Below are positions 52,466 to 63,268 of a stretch of DNA of 64,000 nt, one piece after another (position 1 is the stretch's first letter; every line of letters begins with the position of its first letter). Made by a program: the position numbers and the translations under genes. The stretch covers positions 28,048 to 92,047 of the forward strand of contig CAUYUJ010001405.1 in assembly GCA_963575745.1 (NCBI GenBank). Direction: 5' to 3'. Under the pieces are notes generated by a model. It saw nothing but the letters and a program-made list of their open reading frames with translations. It did not search any database and was not told where the DNA came from. The DNA is from Prorocentrum cordatum (lineage: Eukaryota > Sar > Dinophyceae > Prorocentrales > Prorocentraceae).

Positions 52466-52950
52466 CTTATGGTCTGGCCGCACCTCAATGAATGTACAGG
52501 AGACTTATTTCTCGCCCGCCAACGCCCGCGCGCACGGCGCGCGCGAACGCGAAACCGAAACCGATTTCCCCGTAGGGGTGCTCGACGCTCCACTTCGATC
52601 TCACCCCCTCACCTCGGATGTGTGTATCCTGTTTTCCGGGGGGAACAATCGCCCGCTCGCTGGCCGGTCGCGGGCCCGCCAAGCGCCCGCCAGGCGCCCT
52701 CATTCGGCCCTCCCCCAGAAGGGCAGGAGTGGAATGAAAAAGCGCGAAGTCGCACGCTTTGCGGCTAATGGCTCCACCGACTGCCGCAGCGGCTGCGTTC
52801 GCATCCACCCAGCGAGCGCGCGTTCGTCACACGTTCCGCGGCCTATTATTGCTCCATCGAGGGCTGCGGCGGCTGGCTCTCGTCAGAAATTGGCCCCCTG
52901 TGGCCGGGGGGGGCTCTCCAAGTGGGGATGGGGAATTTGCAAAATTGCAA
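52465..52950. other. no gene recognised
   Basis: Overlapping open frames (up to 194 codons) without motif support. Confidence 0.4.
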
Positions 52951-52952
52951 CC

Positions 52953-54225
52953 GATTCGCGCAGCCCTACCAGCCCATCCAGAAAACGATGCCCAAAGTCA
53001 TTGCCTCGATCAGGGAAGTGGGCAACGCGCAAAAGGAAGGGCCCCCCAGCGGAGGCCTCTCGGAGCGTTTAGGGGGCCTCTTGGCGGCCCCGGGCGCCTC
53101 TGAGAGCGTGTTGGGTGCCTCGGAGAGCTTCTTGGGGCCTTCTGGAGGTCTCTTGGGGGCCTCTTGGAGGCTTCTTGGGCGCCTGTTGGGGCCCCCATCG
53201 GCGCCTCCTGGGCGCCTCTTGGGGCTCTCTTGAAGCGCTCTCGGGGGCCTTGGGGTCGCTCTCGGGGCCATCTTGATGTCGAAGGGGGCATTCATTAGCG
53301 CTGTCCTTTTTGGCCTCCTGAGGGGTGGCCCTGATTTGCGACCCCCCCCTTGTGATCGATCTCGCCCAAGATGGCCCAAAGATTGCCCCCGAGGCTCCCA
53401 AGGGCGCCCCCAGATGGCCCAAAGAGGTGGCCAGGAAGCCCCAAGAGGCCCCCAGCACGCCCACAAAGCTCCCAAGAGACCCCCAAGAGACCCCCCACGG
53501 GCGCCCGAGATGCTACAGGAAGCCCTTGCGAAAATGCCAAATCATTGATGTTGGCCTCCTTGGGGCCGCATGTTGGCCTCCTTGGGGGGAGCACTGATTA
53601 ATGTGACTCCAAGGGCGCCTGGGGGGGGCCCGAGATGACCTCCAATATGGTTCAAGATATCCCAAGATGTCTTATAATGGCTCCCACGATGCTCCAAGAT
53701 GCCCCAAGACCGCTCCAAGACGGCTCCGAGCTCCCCCAGGAGGTCTCGAGGAGGCCAAAGCCTCAGGAAATTCGATGTGCTTGTTTTTTGTCGCTTTTTC
53801 GCTTCCCATGGCCATCCGAGGCCTCAAGATGGCTCCAAGATGGTCCAAGAGGGCTCCCAGAGGGGCTCAAGAGAGCCCAGGGCGGCCCCAAGAGCGCCTA
53901 AGAGCGGAGACAGAACGCCCCAAGAGGCGATTTGTCGGGCCCCCGAGGGGCAACGCTTCTTGTTTGATCGACGTCCTCCAAGATGGCCCCGAGAACGCTT
54001 CAAGAGGGCCCCAAGAGGCGCCCGGGAGGCCCCAACATGCGCCCAAGAGGCCTCCAAGATGCTCCCAAGAGACCCCCGAGAAGCCCTAAAAAGCTCCCCG
54101 AGGTACCCAAGACGCTCCAATAGGCCTCCACCGGATGACCCTTCCTCTGCGTGCTGCCCACTTCCCTGATCGAAGCAATTCCTCTGGGCATCCTTTCTGG
54201 ATGGGCTGGCGGGGTTAGGCGAAGC
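52953..54225. mobile_element. 1.27-kb foldback/TIR element
   Basis: The first ~105 bp (gattcgcgcagccctaccag, then cccatccagaaaacgatgcc, cctcgatcagggaagtgggc) match the reverse complement of the last ~105 bp (gaagcgtt-type end at 54,225 read inward), with about 75-80% identity by eye. Inverted pairing continues inward in the cttggggg/cccccaag minisatellite arms and again at ggggccatcttgat (53,268) against atggccccgag (53,985). No transposase frame. Its outer end recurs alone at about 4,865, 26,440 and 27,218. Confidence 0.75.
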
Positions 54226-55216
54226 GTCAAACAATTTCCGAATACTCAGATGTTTCAGACGACGTCGAGTATATCAGATGATCCAGGCGAGCTTACCGAA
54301 ATCACCCCATCGAGCTTATCATGGCAAATTCATCGAACTTAAACCGACGACGCGGCGATCGTCGTCAGCAACGACAGCGATCGAGGTTTTGTGGAATGGG
54401 TGCAAATCGTCGCCATGTTTATGCCCCTCTTCCTCCGACACATCTTCTTGGCAACCCTTTCCTCGGCGTGCCGTGTTGGATCCAGTTGGGGCTGCCTTGG
54501 GGTCTTCTTCACAAGGCCTGGGTTATTTTAAGCATGCGATCGCGTGCATTCATATATGCATGCACGCATGCTATCTGCACCATTGCGCCCATTGTACTAA
54601 GGACCTGCGAATGCTTCAACCCTCGCTGAGGGGGCCCTGTCCACCTGGCGGCGAAAGCGGTAGCCGCGCCGCCCATGGTTGGTCGAGGGTCAGGCGGATT
54701 TTCCCAGGAGCGGGGTGGATCTGCAGGCAACGACGGAGGGGCACCAAGAGGCAAACGAACCCTTTCGTTTCTGGCCTTCACTGTTTGGGGTTCTCGCGGC
54801 TTGGGCCGCGCATCCTTGCGCCCGCGACCCTTGCTTCCTTGCGTCCTTGCTTCGTGCGCTGGCGGTGGGGGGTGATAAGTACGAGTGCGTTCAAATGTTT
54901 AGAAAATACAAGCACGTAAACTTCAGGAATGCCGCGCGGATTATCCAAGCCGGCATTGACTCCCCAGCGGCGCCTTCGGCGCCGCTCTTGGCGCGCAGAA
55001 CGCGCCAAAGAAAGGGGGATCAACGCCGATCCAGGAAATCCGCGCGGTCCTCCTGCAATTTGTGTTCATGTAATTCTTCATCCAACAATCATAACACCCC
55101 AACGATGAATCAACAAACGCACGCTACACCCTCCGTTCCGTCGCCATTTCATGCTCAATTTGTTTCGTCTTTAATTTGCGAATGTTGCTCCCCGCGTGGG
55201 GCGTGGGCTTGGCAAC
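54226..55216. other. no gene recognised upstream of hAT-like gene
   Basis: Open frames of 213 and 221 codons exist on the plus strand, but I see no domain and no clear splice logic linking them to the following gene. May hold 5' untranslated sequence or a promoter. Confidence 0.35.
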
Positions 55217-55340
55217 ATGGATCAGACCCCCCCTTCCAAAACCATGGTTTCGCGTGTGGACTGGAAGCGTTCAGATCTGTCATCGCCACAATCTTCGGAG
55301 AAAAAGAAACCTTCTGGTTGGGGCCGAAGCGTTTTCAAAG
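55217..55340 (+). CDS. hAT-like gene, candidate exon 1
   Basis: ATG at 55,217 opens a polar N-terminus (KTMVSRVDWKRSD…SEKKKPSGWGRSVFK). A donor-like aaag/gtagac follows at 55,340/55,341. Its end phase (1) does not fit exon 2 (phase 0), so an extra exon or another donor is needed. Confidence 0.35.
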
Positions 55341-58300
55341 GTAGACTGAGAGGATTGCCCGTGGGTGACCCAGATCGTTCCCATTTCCTTGGATGCAGAA
55401 TATTGCCTGTATTATCTTGCCAGCGGTGCCAGTATGCAGTATTCAAAGCAGATTGGAAAATCAGATTCCCTTGGTGCGCTGCAACAGTGGAGCGGGCATT
55501 GCCAAATTGCACCATCACCAAGGGGTCTGGGGGCACCCTGAGAAATAGGGAAAATCGGGGCCACAAGTAGGTCCTTCATTTGCGCCCGATCGACACCCTC
55601 AGAGAAGGCCGTTTCATGCCCCCCCCCCCCTCGCACTTATGACGTCAACCCAGGTGGATCCTGATGGTGATGTCCGTTTGAAGTGCACTGTTTGCCGTGC
55701 TGCGAAGAGTTCTTGGCCGTGGGCCACCACAGGTGTTACGACAATAAACAAGTTTTCGTTGATGCAGCACCAGAAAAGCAAGGAGCATAATGATGCATCG
55801 CAAGGACAAGGGCTAGTGAATGGCCACCGTGTGCCTGCTTCCGAGGACAGCCTTTTCCTCCTCCTTCTTCTCTTCCTCCTCCTTCTCCCTCTCCCCCTCC
55901 TCTTCCTTCTCCCCCTCCTCTTCCGCCTCATTTTCGTCCTCTTCCGCGTTTCTTTCTGGCTCTTCGTCATCTCACTGGGCTTAGGCCCAGGGTTCTTTTG
56001 TGGTTCACCCCTGGGTTTGACTTGGGGTGGGCCGGCGAATTTCTCTTGCGATGAATATCGGTGTCGAGGTGGGCCGGCGAATTTAGATTTGAGGATGTCT
56101 CGAGCGAAACGCTTGGTGTTCAGCATTTGTTGAGGATGTCTCGAGCGAAACGCTTGTTTTGCGTGGTAGATTGTCCTCTCCTGGGGGCCTGAATTCGGAG
56201 GATCTCTCAAGTGAAATGCTTGTTTTCACGTGCCCAAGTCTGGAGGATTTCTCGAGCGAGACGCTTGCGCCTCCAGGTTGCCCAGACAGATGTCTAGCCT
56301 GAGGATTTGTTGAGGATGTTTCGAACAAGAGGCTTGTTTTCACGTGTCCAGGTCGCCCAAGCGGATGCCTAGCATGAGGATGCGTCGAAGAAGTCTCGAT
56401 CGAGACGCTTGATTGCACGTGCCCAAGTTGCCCAGGCGTGTGTGTAGCATGAGGACGTGCTGAGAACGTCTTGATCGAAACGCTTGTTTTCACGTGTCCA
56501 GGTCGCCCGGGCACAGCACAGCCCTCGGCGCGGTACATCAATATCGATACTTTTAGCATTGCAACCTGGCGTGATGCCTGGCACGTTCCGCCGAGCGTCC
56601 TGTGGCGAGTCCCCCTGGCACGTCGCGAGGTGCGCGTCCATTGAACGTTCCGTAGCGCATCCCCTAGGCGCGTCCCGCGGTGCGCCCCCATGGCACGCCC
56701 CCTGGCGCGTCGCCTGGCGCGTCCGCTGTGACGTTCCGCGGCGCGTCCTCCTGGCATGCCCCCTCTGTCGATGAGTTCTGGGACGGCTGCCACCATCTGC
56801 TCAGGTAGCTCGAGCTTGCGATCCAGATCAGTTCGGTCAGGACTCGGATGCAAAAAGGACTCGATCCACAACGCTACATAGAGCACAATCGCGGCATGTC
56901 ACATCGTAATTCAACACGGCGTAGCACAACACAGCACAGCCGTCGGCACGGTGCGCCAAGATCGATACATTCAACATTGCACTTTGGCACGTGAGTTGTC
57001 GCGTTCCGTGGCGAATCCACCTGGCACGTCGCGCGGCGCGTCCCCTGGCACGTCCCGCGGCACGTCCATTGGCGCGTTCCGTAGCGCGTCCCCTTGGCAC
57101 GCCCCGCGGTGCGCCCCCATTGCGCGCCCCCTGGCGCGTCGCCTGGCGCGCCCCTTGGGACGCTCCGCGGCGCGTCCTCCTGGCATGCCCCCTCTGTCGA
57201 AGGGTTCCGGGGCAGCTGCCATCTTCTCAGGCAGCTCAAGCGTAAGATCCAGATCAGTTCGGTCAGGGCCCGTCGGATGCCAGGGAGGACTCGATCCACG
57301 ACGCTATATAGAACACAATCGCTTCATGGCACGTCGCAGTTTAGCACGGCGTAGCACAGCACAGCCCTCGGCACAATGCATCGAGATCGATGCAGTCAGC
57401 ATTGCAATTGCCCGTCGCCCAATCAGGTGTCTTTGAAACGTTGCCATGCCTCACATTTCTATATACTCCCCTCTGGGTTCGTGGGTCGATCATGTTTCAT
57501 CGCCCCCCTCTTTCCCAATCCCCCCCACCTCACTGGTCCCCCCCCCCCCCGGGGTAGGTCCTGGCTTCGGAGACCCCGTCCGAAATTCTCCCCCACAGGA
57601 CTTTCGTCGAATCCTGGAGGCGTTGGACCGTCGGAATGGTGGCCATGGCAAGGTATCTGGCATTGGCAAATTCAAATATAGGAAGATGTTGTATTGCCTC
57701 GCTGAATCTGTTCGGAACCATTGGAGGTCCCGCTTGTCCCGCGTAGAAGTTTCCAGCGTTCACCAGGATGTTCGGAAAGGCCACCTTTGTGTTAGACTTC
57801 GCTTCTGTGACACATCATTGCAGTGTGCCACTATCACGATGGGTGAGACGAATCTAGCTGATAAGTTCGATTTGAGTGCGAATGGGATCAAGGCAGGCTT
57901 CATTAACATTGTGAAGACGTTCTGCACGTCGCGCTACATGGTGCGCGCCCAAAGTGGACGTAGGATGAGGAATTAGAAAGATAAGGAGAGGTGGAGAAGG
58001 CCAAATAGGGGGGGGGAGTGAGGAGGGCATGGGGGCTTGAAGATAGGTGACCGACTAAGGTCGAGGGTGCATGTTCGGGGTTCCTCTGGTATCTCTGGAA
58101 GCCTCTTGGGGTCCACCTGGCGTTTCCCACGCTCCCTCCCCCCGAGGTGCCCTACGCGCAACGCTCTGGCTCCTTGAGAAAAATGAACCTCGTCCTGCAT
58201 CAACGGCTATGCAATTCTATTGAACTCTTCGATGCGGACGGTGCGGCTGATGAGCAATTAGCGGGCAGAAAATTGCATGACGAAGTGGGTGGGCTGTCTA

Positions 58301-61300
58301 AGAATTGCCTGGCTGCGCCGCTCCGCCCAAACCGATGCCCTCGTCAATTTTCGTGGGCTCGATTCTGATGGTAGGCCGATGGTAGGGCCCCCCGTGACGC
58401 AACTTTGCATTTGCTCCTGCCTCTCGCTGGGTGGCGATGTATGCGGTGATTCAAGTGATAGGGATGGTGGCGATCGCGATGATGACGATGGCGATGGTGA
58501 CGGGTTTCCTGTTCCAGCGCGGCGGGAGGCAGGGGCGGGCGCCGGTGGCCAGAGAAAACAACAACCCAGCTTTTGCTCCAAAGGCGCGCCCGGATTCCCC
58601 CCGAAATGTTCAGCAACCAATTCTACCCATTCTTTTTCGTCCCGACTGTGGCTGGCGGAATATGCTGCGTTGACAGATGATGCGGCGCTTTCAGACTATG
58701 CCCCAATCTTGCCGAACATTCGTGTTTTCAACAAAGACACGACGCACGCTGCTCGTCGCATTACGGCCAGGACTGTGTTCGTGGATCCGTTTTTGACATC
58801 AGTATTGAACACATTCGTGAAAGATAGATCGTCGATCTGCCAGAGAATCCAGAATAGCCAAGTGTTTTCTGAGCGCTTTCGGGCAAATATATCACATGTT
58901 TCTAATGAGATTGGGATTGGCAATCGCATCTCCAATCTGCGAGCGGCCAAACATCGGCACGAATCTGAACAAAAACCATTGGGCCGCTCAATATCCGAAT
59001 GGCCTTCGGCCCATCCCGCCACCGTGCCTGGATTGCGCGTTTCACATGCATCTTGGCTCTTGGGTGTTCTCCAGGATCATGCACGGGGCTTCTTGGGTCT
59101 TGGACGCGAGCAATGTTTCAGGATTTGTTGGTGGCTGTTGGGGCCTCCTGGTGATTATGTTGGGCATCCTGGGTTCCTATCCTGGCCTTTTGGGCGCCTT
59201 CGTCTAGGGCCTCCTCGGGGCTCGGGCTGAAAGTTCGGCATGTAGGACTGCGTTCTCACCCTGGCCCCTGGGCCCTCTCCGGCCAACGCGGGTGCCTCTC
59301 AGGCTGGCCGCGGTGGTCTCAAGGGCCTCTCGGGCCGTCCTAGGTCGCCAAGAAACGCGCAAGCGATGATGCATCCTGATTTCTGGGGCCTGGGGAAGCT
59401 ACATCTCGCGCCCAAAGACGAGGCGTTGTGGATTGTATATCAAGGCGCTCTTACTTACAGCTGAACAAATCGCCAACGAGCGAAAAGGCAAAGTCGAAGG
59501 TGATGATTGCGTGCAGTTTTTGCTTGGTGTGACAGAGGAACAACTACTTCAACTTGCCCTCATGGCAGATGCCAATGACGAAGCGATGATATTTGTCAGA
59601 TTCAACGATTCAGAAACCTACGACGCTGCCGAATTGGAATCCGAAGCAATTGCATTCACTGAGAGAGTGTCATACTTATTCCAAAATGGGAACTGTTTTG
59701 ATCTTGGATACACTGGCTTTATGTGCGATGTACTGTCGAAGCCCATGGCGTTTTTTGTTGGCGGTGATGCTGTTACAATCGGTGGGCCAGGTCATCCCAG
59801 CGAAGCTATTAAGATTAAAACATTAGCGAGGATGCAGAACTGGATGAAAGTTTCGCAAACTGTGGTCCGGGCAGAATTCGGCAATTTCGAGATCAAGGCC
59901 GCTATGTCACTTTTCAGGTACAAGGACAAGGCCGACAACAGGAGTCACGTCGATACCACCAGTCAGAACATCAAACGCCTGGCCAGATTTTTTTCTATCC
60001 CAGAGGACGCATTGAAAGAGCAGTTCCATTACGTTTATCCTATATTCGCAAACATTGTCAGAAAAACTGGGATGTCGAATCCAGCTGCGTGGGTGGAGGC
60101 AATACGCAGAATTTCTGTGACCTCGATCTTGTGGCTGCAAGCCAATGCCGCCGTGCCTGGGATCTCGCAGGCGCCTCTCGAGTGCCCCTTGGGAACTGTC
60201 TGTCGGGCACCTGGCTTGTGCCCTCTTTGGGGATTCTTGGGGACTTCTTGTGGTTTTTAGGGTGCCTCTGGAGGGCCTTGTGGGACCTCGTGGGGGCTTG
60301 CTTCTCAGGGCTTGGAGCGTTGGGTGTCCCCTCCTGGTCTGTCTTGAGGTCGGCATGGGCCCCCGGGTCGCATTGGGCGCCTCTCGGGCAGCCCTGGGGT
60401 GGTCTTGGGAGCCTCCTGGATTGTCTTGGAGCGTTGAAGCATGGAAATCCGAGAGCCGCCCAAACCAAATACTTCCCAAGGGAAACGATTGACGTCGGTT
60501 ATTGGGTGTCCTCTGGGACCACTCTTGGCATCTCCTGGCGGCCCCCCGAGCCATCTTGAAGCCGTATGGGGCGTCTTGGAAAGTGCCTGGACGGTCTTTG
60601 AGGCCTCTCGGGCCCTGCGAATGTTTCTCGGGTTCCTCGCGGCCCATTATGGGGCCCTTTGGTTTCTTGGGGAACCTGTCCGAACCCCAGGGCGTCCGAA
60701 AACGTTGTGTAAGTTTGCGAAGATTTGAACTTCGACCTGAATCCAGTTCGCGCCAGGGCGCGGCGGCTGAGATCATCAAATGCCCGCCCCGTTGACGCAG
60801 TGAGAAGTGTCTTGATGAGATACGTTGGTCGCCCGGCCTTCACATGAACCCGAGCCCTGGGCATGTGCCGGGAGGGGGGGGGGGTGATGATGGAGGGGGG
60901 GCGGTAGAAGCATAAAAAACATGAGGATGTGGTCAGAGGATGGAGGGAAGCTGTAGAAGGAAGAGGAGGCCCCACGGAGGCGAGGAGGAGGAGAAGAAGG
61001 AGAATGAGGAAGGGGGGCGTATGCGAATGGGGGAACCCCAGGTTATGGATTCGCCACCGCTGGCGTGGAGCACTTATTCTCTGCGTGGAAGGAGACGACG
61101 GGGGAGAATCGCAATTTATCGGAGTCCGCCCTCAACGATGAGATTCAGCTGATTAGTGGAATTGACCCTGCTCACACAGAAAGCATTATCAAAGGTGCGC
61201 AACTTGAGTGGTCCCAGGTTTATAATTCAGCTAGAAGTAATGTTGGAGACAGACAGCCCCGAATAGATACTGGAGTTCCCAAGAAGCACAAAATTGAAAG

Positions 61301-62393
61301 CATAGAACTTGCTTGGATTAAGCGTCGGAGGGAGAATGTGGCCAAAGCGATGGAAGCCTCATCGAGCTCTGGCGGTCCCACGGGGTCTAGTAGTATTGCT
61401 AGGAAGGCCAGTCGTTTGGCGAGTCACACGTTCGGGGAAAAACATGCGAAGGAGGTCCAGTTCAACAACAAGAAACGTTTGGGAAATATGGCTGAGGCTG
61501 TTCGGCGAAAACATTTACTCCCAGACGAAATAACGCAAGAGGTGCGAGCGAGAGTAAGGAGTGACTTCATACAGAACAAGAAAAACATAGAGAAATACGA
61601 CAAATATAAGGCCACTATGGACCGTGCTTTGCGACCGCCGATGTCCTTCCGATTGCCAGAGGGTTCCCACGTGTTCTTCGATTGTGAATTGACGATTTCC
61701 GTCCATATCTTGGCGCGTACTCTTCAGAACTTCAAGTTCAATCGTGTGTTTGAGCGGCATCGGGCAACTATTTTCGTGGTAGACAAAGTGGATACTCCCA
61801 ATCGGAAATCTTTATGGGCATGTCTGCTTGTGGGTGGCACTGTCTGCACGCTGAAGCACTTGTTATCGGGTGGGCGCGAAGGCCCTTCACTTTCGTACAA
61901 TCGCGTCCTGGATAAGAAAAAACAAGTGTGGGCATCGGCGGACTTCCGGGCTAAGCACGGTGAGATTTATGAGATCCTCAAGCTCGCCGTTCGCGGGCTC
62001 CCAGGTGTGAAATGGTCTTTGATAGATGATCGGGCTGATGCAATTCGGATTGGCATGAAACGCAAGGCTTCCAAGAACGAATCTGAGCTTATGTTATTAG
62101 TTACAGCCAAGGAGCAGAGCGATTCCATGGACACCAGGGCCGAACTGTCGACGACGACGGGACGACGAGCACCACCTTCCCGTCCAGGAAGTCGGAGGGT
62201 CGATCTTCGTTTGAAGATGGACACCCAAACCTCGGGCTACTCGACAAAGCTGGCCAAAAATCACGCCCCATTTCCGGCGGCTCAGGGGCCGCTTCGGGCC
62301 CCCAGGGGCCATCGTCGAGCGAACTCCCAGGGATTCCTTCCGAAGGGTCGGGCCCGGGATGCGAGGACCTCCGCCCCATCAAGCACAAGCTGA
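55217..62393 (+). CDS. hAT-transposase-like gene, about seven exons
   Basis: Protein-like blocks in plus-strand order give a hAT-type transposase or a gene derived from one. They are a C2H2-like zinc finger (exon at 55,654), a basic middle part (57,599), a FDADGAADEQLAGR block (about 58,220), a NKDTTHAARRI block (about 58,735), an alpha-helical part (59,433-60,152) and the C-terminal hAT dimerisation segment (GVEHLFSAWKE, about 61,063). About 350 further residues rich in Lys and Arg follow. The spacers are repeat-filled and behave as introns. Blocks are free of frameshifts within exons, unlike the retroelement copies here, suggesting constraint or youth. Exon 1 and some splice phases are unresolved. 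Confidence 0.7.
55654..55830 (+). CDS. hAT-like gene, zinc-finger exon
   Basis: Acceptor caacccag/gtggatcc at 55,653/55,654. The exon encodes RLKCTVCRAAKSSW and FSLMQHQKSKEHNDA, a C-x2-C … H-x5-H finger of the BED/TTF kind common before hAT transposases. A candidate donor gtgcctg at 55,831 leaves phase 0 and joins in frame to the exon at 57,599. Confidence 0.6.
56085..56515. repeat. degenerate ~80-bp repeats inside intron 2
   Basis: Six or more copies of gaggatgtctcgagcgaaac, cgcttgttttcacgtgtcca and aggtcgcccaggc in tandem, diverging from unit to unit. The preceding ~80 bp (55,850-55,930) is a CT-rich tract. Confidence 0.8.
56513..57415. repeat. 424-bp tandem duplication inside intron 2
   Basis: agcacagccctcggc starts copies at 56,513, 56,935 and (partial) 57,358. 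Both full copies contain a run of ctggcacgtcccgcgg-type 15-20 bp subrepeats and end in gcgtagcacaacac or a variant. Confidence 0.88.
57599..57940 (+). CDS. hAT-like gene, exon 3
   Basis: Acceptor cccccacag/gactttcg. Encodes DFRRILEALDRRNGG, KMLYCLAESVRNHW and VSSVHQDVRKGHLCVRLRF. A candidate donor gtgcgc at 57,941 keeps phase 0. The 342 bp have no stop, and the composition is clearly less GC-biased than the flanking repeats. Confidence 0.65.
58180..58310 (+). CDS. hAT-like gene, exon 4 (ends uncertain)
   Basis: Encodes NLVLHQRLCNSIELFDADGA and DEQLAGRKLHDE. In hAT proteins this area carries a catalytic Asp; which of the Asp residues here serves is not certain. A donor gtgggt at 58,285 would fit phase 0. 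Confidence 0.55.
58650..59023 (+). CDS. hAT-like gene, exon 5 (start uncertain)
   Basis: Encodes LPNIRVFNKDTTHAARRI, VDPFLTSVLNTFVKDRSS and AAKHRHESEQKPLGRSI. It ends at ccgccacc/gtgcctgg, where gtgcctgg starts an intron whose first 16 bases match the TIR of the element at 16,204-17,035. Confidence 0.65.
59433..60152 (+). CDS. hAT-like gene, exon 6 (start uncertain)
   Basis: Encodes a long helix-rich part including AEQIANERKGKVEGDD, LLQLALMADANDEAM, NFEIKAAMSLFRYKDKA and KTGMSNPAAWVEAIRR. It ends at gccgcc/gtgcctggg, again a TIR-like donor. Just upstream, another frame at 59,370-59,460 reads HPDFWGLGKLHLAPKDEA, so a short exon or a frame change may precede the exon. Confidence 0.65.
60155..61035. 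repeat. intron 6, filled with ttgggg-type repeats
   Basis: Dominated by gcctcttggggg, tcttgggg and cctcggg phrases to about 60,690, then a less repetitive part and G-run or gga repeats (60,870-61,020). It holds no independent gene. Confidence 0.65.
61042..62393 (+). CDS. hAT-like gene, last exon with hAT dimerisation segment
   Basis: After aaccccag, the frame reads YGFATAGVEHLFSAWKE and NRNLSESALNDEIQLI, matching the pattern of the hAT C-terminal dimerisation domain. It continues about 400 residues to TGA at 62,393 through IDTGVPKKHKIES, WIKRRRENVAKAMEAS, a Lys/Arg-rich helix region, and VFFDCELTISVHILA to KWSLIDDRADAIRIG. The C-terminal extension has no family I can name. Taking the acceptor as canonical AG gives a one-base phase conflict with exon 6. 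That points to a non-canonical boundary or a wrong donor choice. Confidence 0.7.
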
Positions 62394-63256
62394 CCTTGTC
62401 AGACAGCTTGGTGTATCTAGCAACGCTAGATGTGCGGCGGTGTAACCGCGGGCTTTGATGCACGGGGGCTGCTTGGCGCCGGGGGTACGGCGCGAAGCGA
62501 GGCCAGAGGGCCATAGTGCTGTTTGAACCTACAGACCCAACGCGTTGACTGGTCATGATGGTGGCCTCCACTGTCTGCGAATGAAAACACGGGGGGGCCC
62601 GACTGTTTCTCCAACCTTTTTTTGCTGTCCCCGCCCTGGCCCTTCCTCCCCGCAACCGCTCGCTCGCCGTTCAGCCGCCAATTTTTCTTCCGACCCCGCA
62701 TCGCTCTTGCATCTGTATCTCTCCCCCCCCCCGCCCCTTCGGGGGCCGTGCGATAGTGGAAGGGATTGGCTCTTCTGCAACGAACGTCTGCCATCGGCAA
62801 CCCCGATTTCCACGGGGCTGGCGTGAGATCCACGCAGCGCAGCGCAGGCTACGTGGAAAGCTATGTGGGGCGAGGAGGAGGGGGGAGGGGCAGCAGGAGG
62901 TGGAGAGATGAGGGGAGACATGCAACGAATATAGATTAAACCCTCGTCGTCACAACTCGATTCGCCTTTCTGGACAGAACGCTCACGCAGGAAACAAAGG
63001 CCCCAGAAAGGTGGTCCACTGGGGTCTGGCCGTCTTGCCACAATGGCTCAAGTCGGAAACCTGCGCCACCAAGTAGACTACATCTTTTACATAAACGTGT
63101 AATTTGGGAAATCCGCACTCGTCGTAATTCCCCCCGGTCCCGGGCCCCCTCTCAGGCGCGACGCAAGGTGGTGGGTGGGGGTCTCTCCGAACTGCGCATT
63201 CGCGGATCTCTGAATTTGCGCGTTTATGTATCCATCTTCTCTTTTATATTCAACAA
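62394..63256. other. no gene recognised
   Basis: Contains minus frames of up to 184 codons without motifs, a (gga)-rich patch at 62,870-62,910 and the spliced-leader-like motif at 63,030. Confidence 0.4.
63030..63052 (+). other. spliced-leader-like relic
   Basis: ccgtcttgccacaatggctc followed by aag matches the dinoflagellate leader (ccgtagccattttggctc + aag, as remembered) at most positions with two small length differences. Such relics mark reinserted mRNAs in dinoflagellates. The downstream small frame starts about 220 bp later. Confidence 0.3.
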
Positions 63257-63268
63257 TTGGCTGTCCTG

